DNA of 64,000 bases, taken from contig JBNKDE010000003.1 in assembly GCA_050288105.1 (NCBI GenBank), positions 1 to 64,000 of the forward strand, written 5' to 3'. The DNA is from JACNJF01 sp050288105 (GTDB lineage Bacteria; Pseudomonadota; Gammaproteobacteria; GCA-001735895). Within the stretch, counting starts at the first letter, position 1. Each line of letters opens with the position of its first letter. A program made the position numbers and the translations under genes. Positions 18,230 through 25,221 of this stretch are shown piece after piece. Below the pieces are notes generated by a model. That model worked only from the letters and a program-made list of their open reading frames with translations. It was not told the origin of the DNA and did not search any database.

Positions 18230-18421
18230 CCCAAACTCGGTATCAGCGAGGCAATCAACAGTGTCGTCATGCTGAAATAAAACAGACGTAACTGCCGTTT
18301 ATCGCGGAGTGATTGTATAGTAGTGGTCAGGTGTTGAAGTTCAGAAAAAATATCACGCTGATTGTTGAATTAAACTATGGTATACGACAACGGGATTTAG
18401 ACTGTCTTTAGAGGACTGAAA

Positions 18422-18880
18422 ATGGAAATAGAATTAGCATACTGGCACTGGGTTGTTTTTGGTGTGGTTCTGGTACTTAGCGAAATTGCATTGAGTACTT
18501 TCTTTATTTTATGGTTTGGCGTGGCAGCCATTATCGTGGGCGTGCTGCTATTGATCTGGCCTGCTCTGGATGTGAACTGGCAAATCTTTATCTGGACCGT
18601 ATTGTCGGTGATGCTTGCCGTGCTGTGGTTTAAGTATCTCAAGCCATTATCCGTGGATCGCACCAAGGCCGGGCTGTCGCGTGAAGCGGTCGTGGGTGAG
18701 GTGGGGCATGTCATCCAGGTGCCCGGCGAACATCGACGCGGAGTGATGAGATTTTCGGTGCCGGTGCTGGGCGCGGATGAATGGCAGATTATGTCTGCCG
18801 ATGAATTAGCTGAAGGTGATCGCGTACAGGTGCGAGAAGTTTCAGGCAATACGCTTATCGTGAATAAATTTAATGCTTAA
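18422..18880 (+). CDS. NfeD-family membrane protein (YbbK-like)
   Basis: Small inner-membrane protein of 152 residues with three hydrophobic helices in the first 80 residues (WHWVVFGVVLVLSEIAL, FILWFGVAAIIVGVLLLIW, FIWTVLSVMLAVLWF) and a soluble OB-fold domain behind them (GEVGHVIQVPGEHRRG). This is the short NfeD form that is regularly paired with an SPFH/stomatin protein, and the next gene, 12 bases on, is exactly that. AGAGGA precedes the ATG. The pair probably organises membrane microdomains or membrane protein quality control. The 190 bases upstream hold no gene that I can support. Confidence 0.9.
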   Translation: MEIELAYWHWVVFGVVLVLSEIALSTFFILWFGVAAIIVGVLLLIWPALDVNWQIFIWTVLSVMLAVLWFKYLKPLSVDRTKAGLSREAVVGEVGHVIQVPGEHRRGVMRFSVPVLGADEWQIMSADELAEGDRVQVREVSGNTLIVNKFNA

Positions 18881-18892
18881 CAGGAGAAGGAA

Positions 18893-19741
18893 ATGAATCC
18901 AGGATTTTATATCGTCATAGCAATTTTCGTACTGGTACTGGTCACCATTGCACAGGGTGTGCGACTGGTGCCTCAGGGTTTTAAATGGGTCGTGCAGCGA
19001 TTAGGCAAATACCATAAAACGCTCAACCCCGGCCTGAATATTATTATCCCCTATGTGGATAGCGTCGCCTACAAGGTCACCACCAAGGACATCGTGCTCG
19101 ACATCCCGTCACAGGAGGTCATTACACGCGATAACGCCGTCATCATTGCCAATGCAGTAGCCTATATCAATATCCTGTCGCCCGAAAAAGCGGTGTACGG
19201 TGTTGAGATTTACGAACTGGCGATTCAAACCCTGGTGCAAACCACCTTGCGTTCCATTATTGGTGAGATGGATCTGGATGACGCCCTGTCATCGCGTGAC
19301 AAAATCAAGGCACAATTGAAACAAGCCATATCGGATGATATCTCAGACTGGGGGATAACACTGAAGACAGTAGAAATTCAGGACATCAACCCATCACCCA
19401 CCATGCAGCAGGCAATGGAAGAACAGGCCGCAGCAGAAAGAGCAAGACGAGCCAAAGTCACCAAAGCAGATGGTGATAAGCAGGCCGCCATACTCGAAGC
19501 TGAAGGTCGATTGGAGGCATCACGACGTGATGCAGAAGCACAAGTAGTACTCGCCACAGCAAGTCAAAAATCAATCACCCTGGTAACCGAAGCGATTGGT
19601 GATAAAGAGATGCCAGTGGTTTACCTGCTAGGCGAAAAATATGTTAAATCATTGCAGGAACTCGCCAAGTCGAATAATGAAAAAACCATTGTGTTCCCGG
19701 CTGATATACCGGCAGCGATAAAAGGGCTAATGGGTAAATAA
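18893..19741 (+). CDS. qmcA: SPFH/Band 7 (stomatin-like) protein, QmcA type
   Basis: 282-residue membrane-anchored scaffold protein. One N-terminal transmembrane helix (FYIVIAIFVLVLVTIAQGV) is followed by a Band 7 domain (VPQGFKWVVQRLGKYHKTLNPGLN, AYKVTTKDIVLDIPSQEVITRDNA) and a long helical, Ala/Glu-rich coiled-coil stretch (about 180-240) as in stomatins. AGGAGAAGG precedes the ATG. It follows the NfeD gene directly, so the two are one operon. It marks the left, non-accessory border of the cassette array that begins about 150 bases downstream. The symbol follows the E. coli relative. Confidence 0.85.
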   Translation: MNPGFYIVIAIFVLVLVTIAQGVRLVPQGFKWVVQRLGKYHKTLNPGLNIIIPYVDSVAYKVTTKDIVLDIPSQEVITRDNAVIIANAVAYINILSPEKAVYGVEIYELAIQTLVQTTLRSIIGEMDLDDALSSRDKIKAQLKQAISDDISDWGITLKTVEIQDINPSPTMQQAMEEQAAAERARRAKVTKADGDKQAAILEAEGRLEASRRDAEAQVVLATASQKSITLVTEAIGDKEMPVVYLLGEKYVKSLQELAKSNNEKTIVFPADIPAAIKGLMGK

Positions 19742-19891
19742 ACCACGAAGAACGCCAAGATATAGAGTTATCCTGCGTTTTTAAAATGGAGAATGGTAAT
19801 TCTATACCGGGTTGTTTTGTAACAATGTGAGTGTCTGATGGGAAAGTTTTGCAACATAAGTCAATATACGTGCGTGTCGTATAATCAAGCT

Positions 19892-19898
19892 GTTAAAT
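19892..19898 (+). other. Left core site of cassette 1 (attI or attC end)
   Basis: GTTAAAT matches GTTRRRY and is the exact complement of the inverse core at 20235. A weak dyad (ATACG/CGTAT near 19867-19882) just upstream might be the rest of a worn attC. I cannot tell whether this is an attI or an attC. Confidence 0.5.
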
Positions 19899-19904
19899 GT
19901 CACT

Positions 19905-20240
19905 ATGAACAAATTGCCATCAAAGGAAGAAATGAAGTGCCTCATCGATAAAGAGATTGAATCGATGGAGCCGGGTCTAAAGGAATATGCGGTTTCCTTG
20001 TTGATACCTTTAAAAGAAAAAACTCTAAAGTACGGCAATGACGAGGAATTCCCTGCTTGGGTATTTGCTGACTTTGGTGAGCGCAACGTAGCTGCGGCAT
20101 ATTGCTTAGGCGGCCACGGGGAGAGCGGAGACAGTTGGGGTCTTATTTTTACCAATGATGATTATTTTGGCATGGACTGTGGCTGGTACGGTAGTTTAAA
20201 AGAATTGTTTATGGATGGCTGGTATGATCCCAGCATTTAA
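19905..20240 (+). CDS. Cassette 1: hypothetical protein, 111 residues
   Basis: Acidic soluble protein with no signal peptide or membrane segment. The C-terminal half is aromatic and glycine-rich (AYCLGGHGESGDSWGLIFTN, CGWYGSLKELFMDGWYD). I do not recognise the family; the size and composition resemble small immunity-type proteins, but this is only an impression. The ATG is 6 bases after the core site GTTAAAT and the stop TAA lies inside the inverse core ATTTAAC, so it is the sole gene of its cassette. Confidence 0.7.
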   Translation: MNKLPSKEEMKCLIDKEIESMEPGLKEYAVSLLIPLKEKTLKYGNDEEFPAWVFADFGERNVAAAYCLGGHGESGDSWGLIFTNDDYFGMDCGWYGSLKELFMDGWYDPSI

Positions 20241-20348
20241 CAAGCGCATGCACAGGAAGCCAACTACGCGCCGCAAATTGTGGTGCGCTTCGCGCACTTT
20301 ACCACAATTTGCTCTGCTCCTTTGTCTCCTGTGATGCGAGTGTTATGT
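20235..20348 (+). other. attC site 1
   Basis: Inverse core ATTTAAC (20235-20241) and core GTTATGT (20342-20348) enclose a two-arm stem in which GCATGCACAGGA pairs with TCCTGTGATGC apart from one unpaired G, the extrahelical-base feature of attC sites. A second inner stem (AAATTGTGGT with ACCACAATTT, GCGC/GCGC) closes the loop. Confidence 0.85.
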
Positions 20349-20372
20349 GTGGAAATAGTCGTCGATTAATCA

Positions 20373-20939
20373 ATGCTTAGCGAAAACGAATTAATACCGC
20401 TTTATATCGGCTTGCTGTCGCTAGTAGGTGCTTTTTTCGGCGCAGTTATTTCCACATTCCTTTCTCGGTCTCATAAGGTTTCTGAATTTAGACAGCGCTG
20501 GATAAACTCAGTCCGAGACAATTTTTCTAAAATCTTGTATCACGCTGAGCTATACGCAGCAGAAGCATCCTCGAATAGTGAGGCTTCTAAATGTGAGCAT
20601 AAAATTCTTTTAGAACTTTTTTCAGAGATTAAATTGTATTTAAATTTGAAAGAAAGTAGTTCAAAGCAATTACTAGAATTACTGGAGAAAATCCCAAATC
20701 AATATGCTGGCCTTGAGCATTCAAAAGTTATTTTCTCACTTTCAGACAAGCCAAAAATAGAATCTCTAATGCAAGAAATACTTAAAGATGAATGGAATAG
20801 AGTTCGAGATGGGGAAATGAAATGGAGATTAAAAAAGGCATTAAAGATAATTGACGAAAAATATTTTTCTCCAATTGTATTTATATATATTGGTATTTTT
20901 ATTGCGGTATTGGTCTATATCCATTATGAGTATCACTAA
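20373..20939 (+). CDS. Cassette 2: membrane protein with two terminal TM helices
   Basis: 188-residue protein of unknown function. A hydrophobic helix lies at each end (LIPLYIGLLSLVGAFFGAVI at about 7-27; FIYIGIFIAVLVYIHY at about 169-185), and a charged helical cytoplasmic middle (about 30-160) joins them. The AT content is clearly higher than in the neighbouring housekeeping genes, as is usual for cassettes. The ATG is 25 bases after the core site. Confidence 0.7.
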   Translation: MLSENELIPLYIGLLSLVGAFFGAVISTFLSRSHKVSEFRQRWINSVRDNFSKILYHAELYAAEASSNSEASKCEHKILLELFSEIKLYLNLKESSSKQLLELLEKIPNQYAGLEHSKVIFSLSDKPKIESLMQEILKDEWNRVRDGEMKWRLKKALKIIDEKYFSPIVFIYIGIFIAVLVYIHYEYH

Positions 20940-20950
20940 TAAAAATTGAC

Positions 20951-21039
20951 ACATAACAAGGAAAATTCACATGGATAAATTTAAGCTTCTCCACTGCGTT
21001 ACGCAGCTTAAATTTCCCAGTGATTTCGGGCGGTATAGG
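20951..21039 (+). other. attC site 2
   Basis: The inverse core ACATAAC (20951-20957) is the exact complement of the cassette's 5' core GTTATGT. Stem: TCACATGG with CCAGTGA (one unpaired A), then AAATTTAAGCT (20977-20987) with AGCTTAAATTT (21005-21015). The right core is worn (GTATAGG at 21033). Confidence 0.75.
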
Positions 21040-21049
21040 AAAAAATGAA

Positions 21050-21355
21050 ATGAGTAACTTTGAGAACTTACCTTTGCATGATGCTGTAGTTGAAAATATA
21101 GATATAAAATGGGGAAGCAGCTTCGTAGGAATAAATTTATATGCATTTGTTAACAAGGCTGAAAGAGCGCTGCCGTTTATCTTAAAGTTCATTGGCGTAA
21201 CTGAAATACAAGTTCCTCACAATAGCCCGTGGGGTGAATCAGTGTATGTAAATAGAGTGGGTGTTGAAAATGAACGCTTTTATATTGAGATGCAAAGCGG
21301 TGACATGCTTGCAATTAAAGCAAATGATTTTAAATTTGAACCAACTAGCTTATAA
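21050..21355 (+). CDS. Cassette 3: hypothetical protein, 101 residues
   Basis: Soluble protein beginning MSNFENLPLHDAVVENIDIK and continuing with alternating beta-strand patterns (YVNRVGVENERFYIEMQSGD). The LHDA...I.I.W start is seen in several small immunity-like families, but no family is assigned. ATG 21050 is preferred: an in-frame GTG 30 bases earlier falls within attC site 2. Confidence 0.65.
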   Translation: MSNFENLPLHDAVVENIDIKWGSSFVGINLYAFVNKAERALPFILKFIGVTEIQVPHNSPWGESVYVNRVGVENERFYIEMQSGDMLAIKANDFKFEPTSL

Positions 21356-21415
21356 CAAGCGCCTGCAAAGGCGCTCGCCACGATGCAAATCGTGTACCAC
21401 AGTTTGTCGTTATGT
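21350..21415 (+). other. attC site 3
   Basis: Short site of 66 bases with inverse core TTATAAC (21350-21356), core GTTATGT (21409-21415) and small internal stems (GCGCC/GGCGC, CACGAT/ATCGTG). The outer arms pair less well than in sites 1, 2, 7 and 8. Confidence 0.65.
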
Positions 21416-21425
21416 GTAAATAAAT

Positions 21426-21743
21426 ATGAAGCTGCGTACTAATCCAGAATCCTATCTGGAGCAACAGGAAATCTTTACGGGCGAAATGATTGCTCGTATT
21501 GCAGATATTCTTGAAGCTGCGGGGATGCAAGGTGAACAACTTAAAGAGTTAACTGGGAAGTTGGCCTTTGAGGTCGCCTGCATAATTGATGATGTGTCAG
21601 GCATTGAATTTGATGGTGTTGAGGCAAACCCATACTTAACCTTCCTCTCGAAGGATAACGAAATTATTCATCTTGGTGGCAATTCAACAACCCATGAGCT
21701 GGTGTATGGAATTTTAAATTCAATATTTAGCAACAACACATAA
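21426..21743 (+). CDS. Cassette 4: hypothetical protein, 105 residues
   Basis: Small acidic soluble protein, mainly helical in its first half (QEIFTGEMIARIADILEAAG) with a mixed second half (GIEFDGVEANPYLTFLSKDN). No signal peptide or membrane segment. Family not recognised. The ATG is 11 bases after a core site, and the stop TAA lies in the next inverse core. Confidence 0.7.
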   Translation: MKLRTNPESYLEQQEIFTGEMIARIADILEAAGMQGEQLKELTGKLAFEVACIIDDVSGIEFDGVEANPYLTFLSKDNEIIHLGGNSTTHELVYGILNSIFSNNT

Positions 21744-21807
21744 CCATGCGCTCCACTCGACCAAAATCCGCGTTGCGCTTTTCGTCGTGTGAGCTTGGTC
21801 GTTAAGC
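21738..21807 (+). other. attC site 4
   Basis: Inverse core ACATAAC (21738-21744) is the exact complement of the cassette's 5' core GTTATGT at 21409. The core at the right end is GTTAAGC (21801-21807). The arm GCTCCACTCGACC pairs with GGTCGT...GTGTGAGC with an extrahelical base. Confidence 0.75.
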
Positions 21808-21834
21808 GATATTTAATATAATTTATTTAAGATA

Positions 21835-22140
21835 ATGACAAAGTTCCATAAGACCTTGTTCGCAGTTTTTCTGTTTTTCATATCATCTCAAGTGAGTGCA
21901 CATCAATGTGTAGCTAAAAAAAATGAGATGAGTTTTCACTTTAAAAGTTTATCGATTGTTAAAACTCTGGAAATAATTTCCAATTTCTCAAATAAAGAGT
22001 TAATTATAAAAACGAATAAATCACCTAAAATACCACTCCATTACAATTGCGTAGTATGGAGTGATATATTGAAAGATTTGTCTCGGAAGTATGATGTAGA
22101 AATTGATATTAACCTAAATTCAATAGTTTTTAGAGATTAA
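21835..22140 (+). CDS. Cassette 5: secreted small protein with STN-like (secretin N-terminal) fold
   Basis: 101 residues. A signal peptide (TLFAVFLFFISSQVSAHQ) implies export to the periplasm. The mature part, about 75 residues, has the pattern of an STN domain as found at the start of secretins and TonB receptors: SFHFKSLSIVKTLEIISNFS, then a strand with IPLHYN and WSDILKDLSRKYDVEI. Two Cys residues (in HQCVAK and NCVVW) could form a disulfide. A free-standing STN domain without pore or receptor is unusual. The assignment is by eye. Confidence 0.6.
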   Translation: MTKFHKTLFAVFLFFISSQVSAHQCVAKKNEMSFHFKSLSIVKTLEIISNFSNKELIIKTNKSPKIPLHYNCVVWSDILKDLSRKYDVEIDINLNSIVFRD

Positions 22141-22221
22141 GACACAAAATGAAAGCACATAAAAATCAGCAGCACAGGATCCACGCTTCGTTTCGGTTTT
22201 CTGCTGACTTGGGAGTTAGGC
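22135..22221 (+). other. attC site 5 (worn inverse core)
   Basis: The right core GTTAGGC (22215-22221) is canonical. The left inverse core GATTAAG (22135-22141) matches the complement of the cassette's 5' core GTTAAGC at five of seven positions. The internal stem AATCAGCAG / CTGCTGACTT is clear. Confidence 0.6.
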
Positions 22222-22232
22222 ATAAATAGGAT

Positions 22233-22679
22233 ATGCAAAAAACATACTGGATAAATGTTCGAGATAAGCCTGCTTTTTTGGTTTCTGTAATGAAAGAACT
22301 TGCAGGTAGTGATTCTCAGATATTATTCGAGGGGGATTTAACAAAATGCGATTTTAGCGGCATAGGAAAAAGTGAGTTAACTGGGGAGTTATTCGTTTGT
22401 AATAAGGGGGCTCCTTTTGTGGTGCTTCCTCTTTCAAATGAAAACATAAAACCTATTCTAAATCAGGTTCTGCCTTACGGACGTGTTGTGCACAAAATTG
22501 AACATATACAAATCCAGAAAAATGGTGCAATACAATTAATGGTCGGTGATAATTTTCACAACGAGTGTATTAGTGTGGGGCCTGAAGTGTCACTAGAGCT
22601 TCTCTCATCACTCAAAGGTTCAGGTATAGTAAGAAGAATGCAAACAGAGAGCGAGGTAAGAGCGAAATATCGCAGGTAG
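22233..22679 (+). CDS. Cassette 6: hypothetical protein, 148 residues
   Basis: Soluble protein of unknown family, beginning MQKTYWINVRDKPAFLVSVM. It has mixed alpha/beta patterns and a basic C-terminus (RRMQTESEVRAKYRR). The ATG is 11 bases after the canonical core GTTAGGC. The complementary inverse core GCCTAAT lies 10 bases past the stop codon. Confidence 0.65.
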   Translation: MQKTYWINVRDKPAFLVSVMKELAGSDSQILFEGDLTKCDFSGIGKSELTGELFVCNKGAPFVVLPLSNENIKPILNQVLPYGRVVHKIEHIQIQKNGAIQLMVGDNFHNECISVGPEVSLELLSSLKGSGIVRRMQTESEVRAKYRR

Positions 22680-22688
22680 ATGGAACAT

Positions 22689-22764
22689 GCCTAATAATCA
22701 CATTAAATTCTCTCCCTACGGTCGCCGGACCTCGCTATCGCTCGGCCGTTTATGTGGGTAACGT
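22689..22764 (+). other. attC site 6 (worn right core)
   Basis: Inverse core GCCTAAT (22689-22695) matches the complement of the cassette's 5' core at six of seven positions. CACATTAAA pairs with TTTATGTG with one extra T. The right core is degenerate (GTAACGT, 22758-22764). Confidence 0.6.
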
Positions 22765-22775
22765 CAAGCATTACT

Positions 22776-23264
22776 ATGAAAATCAGGACCATTATAAATT
22801 TAAGGGACATCATATTTACGACCTATACTGTTATGATAATAACACCCATTTACTCAATTTTATTATTAGCATTATCGGTGTATTTTCAATATCAAGCTGC
22901 ATATAATCCAGACCTAAATTTCCCGGTTTTAGTAGGAATTACAATGGTTTTCTTTCATTTCTTTAGAATTTGGTTTTATATATTCTTATTTTACATAGTA
23001 GTTATACTAATTAACTTTAGCCTTAAAAAATGTGGTACAGGGGAGCATGATTTTGAAATTACAAGCGAAGGATTCATTGAGGAAACTGAATATAGTTATT
23101 CATTGTTTAAATGGTCTTGTGTAGATAAGGTAGTAAAAATTTTCGGATATATAATGGTTCGTGTAACAGGAAATCAATGGCACGTTATACCGAAGAGAGC
23201 ATTTGGAACAAAAGAAGAACAAGATGAATTCTTGTTAGCACTAAAAAGTAAAATTAATGCCTAA
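22776..23264 (+). CDS. Cassette 7: YcxB-like membrane protein
   Basis: 162-residue protein with two N-terminal transmembrane helices (YTVMIITPIYSILLLALSVY and FRIWFYIFLFYIVVILINF) and a C-terminal domain like that of YcxB family proteins (HDFEITSEGFIEETEYSYSL, FKWSCVDKV, VIPKRAFG, EEQDEFLLALKSKI). The role of the family is unknown. ATG 22776 is chosen over an in-frame ATG 24 bases earlier that falls inside attC site 6. The stop TAA lies in inverse core 7. Confidence 0.75.
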   Translation: MKIRTIINLRDIIFTTYTVMIITPIYSILLLALSVYFQYQAAYNPDLNFPVLVGITMVFFHFFRIWFYIFLFYIVVILINFSLKKCGTGEHDFEITSEGFIEETEYSYSLFKWSCVDKVVKIFGYIMVRVTGNQWHVIPKRAFGTKEEQDEFLLALKSKINA

Positions 23265-23329
23265 CAACACGCATCCAAAGGACTCGCGGCGCTGTCCGTG
23301 CCACTCGCCTTTGAGGCTAGACGTTGAGT
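23259..23329 (+). other. attC site 7
   Basis: Canonical inverse core GCCTAAC (23259-23265) and core GTTGAGT (23323-23329), 71 bases overall. The arm CATCCAAAGG pairs with CCTTTGAGG with an unpaired base. Confidence 0.85.
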
Positions 23330-23342
23330 TTATAAGAGAGTC

Positions 23343-23642
23343 ATGATTACACACAAAATCAATGGATCTGATATTTCCGATTGGGACTCTTTCCATGATG
23401 TATTTAAAAAATTATTTGATTTTCCTGAATACTATGGAAGAAACATGGATGCGTGGAATGACTGCATGAGTGATCTTGGTGGTGACGGGGAGATTATCTC
23501 AATACGGCTTGAGAATGTCACAGAGTTGAAGAAGCTAAACCTGGATATATTTGAAGCATTGGTTGAGTGCTCAGCATTTGTAAACTATAGGTTTACTACT
23601 GAGGGTGGTTCACCATTAATAGTACTGTCTTATTATGAGTAA
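23343..23642 (+). CDS. Cassette 8: barstar-family ribonuclease inhibitor
   Basis: 99-residue protein with the barstar layout: short strand and DWDSFHDVFKKLFDFP, then YYGRNMDAWNDCMSDL, the helix-strand signature of barstar, and a C-terminal strand SPLIVLSYYE. Barstars bind and block barnase-type ribonucleases. No ribonuclease gene is in the window, so it may act as an orphan immunity gene against a toxin delivered by neighbours; that is inference. The ATG is 13 bases after the core site. Confidence 0.8.
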   Translation: MITHKINGSDISDWDSFHDVFKKLFDFPEYYGRNMDAWNDCMSDLGGDGEIISIRLENVTELKKLNLDIFEALVECSAFVNYRFTTEGGSPLIVLSYYE

Positions 23643-23645
23643 AAA

Positions 23646-23719
23646 ACTTAACAAGGCCAGAGGGGTTCCAAAGCAGCCGCTTTTCTCTGGTTTCTTCACC
23701 CCCGTTGGCAGCGTTAGCG
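23646..23719 (+). other. attC site 8
   Basis: Inverse core ACTTAAC (23646-23652) matches the complement of the cassette's 5' core GTTGAGT at six of seven positions. The right core is GTTAGCG (23713-23719). The arm GCCAGAGGGGT pairs with ACCCCCGTTGGC with a bulge. Confidence 0.8.
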
Positions 23720-23737
23720 AATTCAAGAAAATGGCTC

Positions 23738-24379
23738 ATGGATCAAGTACTAGTATATTCAGATAGTCTGACATGGGGTATCGTACCAAATACCAGAAAG
23801 CGGTTGCCACTGGATCAACGATGGCCGGGAGTATTTGAGAGTTCACTCAATGCAGCTGGAAAATCTATAAGGGTGATCGAAAATTGCTTAAATGGACGTC
23901 GAACGGTTTGGTCCGATCCGTTCAAAGAGGGAAGAGATGGGGCGGTGGGTCTGGCCCAGACAATAGAAATGCATTCGCCTCTTAAACTTGTAATGCTAAT
24001 GCTTGGTACAAATGATTTTCAATGTACCCATGATAATAGTGCATGGCTCTCTGCCCAGGGGGTGGGCAGATTGATTGAAATTATTAAATCCGCTCCGATA
24101 GAAGCGGATATGCCGATTCCAGATATAATGGTTATTGCACCTCCACCGATAATCGAACCAAAAGGATTGATTGCAGGTAAGTTCCAAGGTGCGGAGCGGA
24201 GATGTATTGGTTTGGCTACTGAGTTGGAAAAAGTTGCTCAGAATATGTCTGTTCATTATTTTGATTCTAGCAGTGTGATTGCTGCGAGTGCTGTCGATGG
24301 GATTCATTTAGATCAGGATCAGCATACCGTATTGGGTGTTGCACTTGCGAAGGCGGTGATAGAGAAAACTATCTTATAG
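23738..24379 (+). CDS. Cassette 9: SGNH/GDSL-type hydrolase
   Basis: 213-residue esterase-like enzyme of the SGNH fold. Visible blocks: nucleophile Ser in VYSDSLTWG at the N-terminus, Asn in ENCLNGRR, GTND-type block LGTNDF near residue 98, and the catalytic Asp-His in DGIHLD near 193. No signal peptide, so it is probably cytosolic; the substrate is unknown. ATG 23738 is used: the in-frame TTG 33 bases earlier lies in attC site 8, and the ATG at 23731 is out of frame. Confidence 0.8.
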   Translation: MDQVLVYSDSLTWGIVPNTRKRLPLDQRWPGVFESSLNAAGKSIRVIENCLNGRRTVWSDPFKEGRDGAVGLAQTIEMHSPLKLVMLMLGTNDFQCTHDNSAWLSAQGVGRLIEIIKSAPIEADMPIPDIMVIAPPPIIEPKGLIAGKFQGAERRCIGLATELEKVAQNMSVHYFDSSSVIAASAVDGIHLDQDQHTVLGVALAKAVIEKTIL

Positions 24380-24447
24380 CTCCAGGTTTGGAGCGTAACT
24401 CAACGATCATTTATTAACTGGCAGATATAGACACACAGTGTGTTTAT
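24380..24447 (+). other. Spacer with small hairpins before attC site 9
   Basis: CTCCA pairs with TGGAG just after the SGNH stop codon, and ACACAC pairs with GTGTGT further on. This is the longest gap between a cassette stop codon and its attC in the array; it may be a leftover of an older site or a weak terminator. Confidence 0.35.
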
Positions 24448-24508
24448 TGCTAACCATGCGTTCAAGGGCGCGTGGTTACGCGCCACCCGCACAGCTGACA
24501 AGTTAGGC
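24448..24508 (+). other. attC site 9
   Basis: Inverse core TGCTAAC (24448-24454) is complementary to the 5' core GTTAGCG at six of seven positions. The right core is canonical GTTAGGC (24502-24508). The inner stem is GGCGCG / CGCGCC. Confidence 0.75.
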
Positions 24509-24512
24509 TAAT

Positions 24513-25010
24513 ATGAAAATACAGGCATACTCAGAAGAATGGGCTAAGGAGATTGCTGATGTGTTTTATCAATCTGTGCATGCAATTGATCCTTCTATCT
24601 ATACCGCAAAGCAAAAAGAAGCATGGGCGCCTACTCCTGTCGACTATGAGCGCTGGTTCGAAAGGCTGAGTGTAAAGAAACCATTCGTGGCCGTAATTAA
24701 AAATCATGTTGTGGGATTTATAGAACTGGATGCTGATGGTCACATTGACTGCGCATATACTCACCCTGATTTTCAGCGAACAGGTGTCGCATCTTCACTC
24801 TATGAATACTTGCTTTTAGAAGCAGAAAAAGCAGGTATCAAACGTTTGTATGTTGAAGCGTCGCTCGTCGCCAGGCCATTCTTTCAGCATCGGGGTTTTG
24901 CTGTAGTCAGAAAGAATGAAGTACAAAGAAATGGAGTGTCTTTAATCAATTTCTCTATGGAAAACTATCTCAGCTCTGACGATCCGATGCTGCACACCTC
25001 GTCCCAATAA
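24513..25010 (+). CDS. Cassette 10: GNAT-family N-acetyltransferase (YafP-like)
   Basis: 165-residue cytosolic acetyltransferase. The acetyl-CoA loop is TGVASSLYEYLL after HPDFQR, and the N-terminal IYTAKQKEAWAP, GFIELDADGHIDCAYTHPDF and FFQHRGFAV segments closely follow the plan of E. coli YafP. The acceptor is unknown. The ATG is 4 bases after the core GTTAGGC, which ties it to the array, but no attC is recognisable after its stop codon, so it is either the last, eroded cassette or an array-edge gene. Confidence 0.8.
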   Translation: MKIQAYSEEWAKEIADVFYQSVHAIDPSIYTAKQKEAWAPTPVDYERWFERLSVKKPFVAVIKNHVVGFIELDADGHIDCAYTHPDFQRTGVASSLYEYLLLEAEKAGIKRLYVEASLVARPFFQHRGFAVVRKNEVQRNGVSLINFSMENYLSSDDPMLHTSSQ

Positions 25011-25221
25011 TCTCCATTTATATATTTGCTGTTGAAGCTGTAAAATTCTTACTGAATAAGATTGTTTTTAATAAATATACATTTGGGTTGATATTGATTT
25101 TTCCGCGGTGACTGTTTGGCATCATTTACTTTGCTTTAATCTGGTTGTAGCGTTACCGCATTTTGAATGCCCAATTAATTCGGCAATATGTTTTTAACTT
25201 TGAAGAATTGAGATTTTGAAA

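Larger units (their letters stand above)
19892..24508 (+). mobile_element. Integron-type gene cassette array, integrase not in window
   Basis: Ten small plus-strand genes are separated by short structured sequences with integron core sites. In most units the core at the 5' end (GTTRRRY) is complementary to the inverse core (RYYYAAC) at the 3' end of the same unit, as expected for cassettes inserted one by one: GTTAAAT/ATTTAAC, GTTATGT/ACATAAC (twice), GTTAGGC/GCCTAAT, GTTGAGT/ACTTAAC, GTTAGCG/TGCTAAC. Several stop codons sit inside the inverse core. No integrase gene or clear attI is visible. The tenth gene (to 25010) has a 5' core but no recognisable site behind it, so the right end is uncertain. 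Confidence 0.85.

Noticed and set aside
18228..18362. Minus-strand frame ending LIASLIPSLG with a hydrophobic stretch
   Set aside because: It has an upstream stop and no usable start codon until a very late ATG, so at most it is a gene remnant; not annotated.
19892..24508. CRISPR array as explanation of the repeated structures
   Set aside because: The repeats are 60-115 bases, differ in sequence, share only core ends and are separated by genes; this is the attC pattern.
25011..25221. An attC behind the GNAT gene
   Set aside because: The expected inverse core GCCTAAC is absent and no paired arms are visible; the right end of the array is left open.
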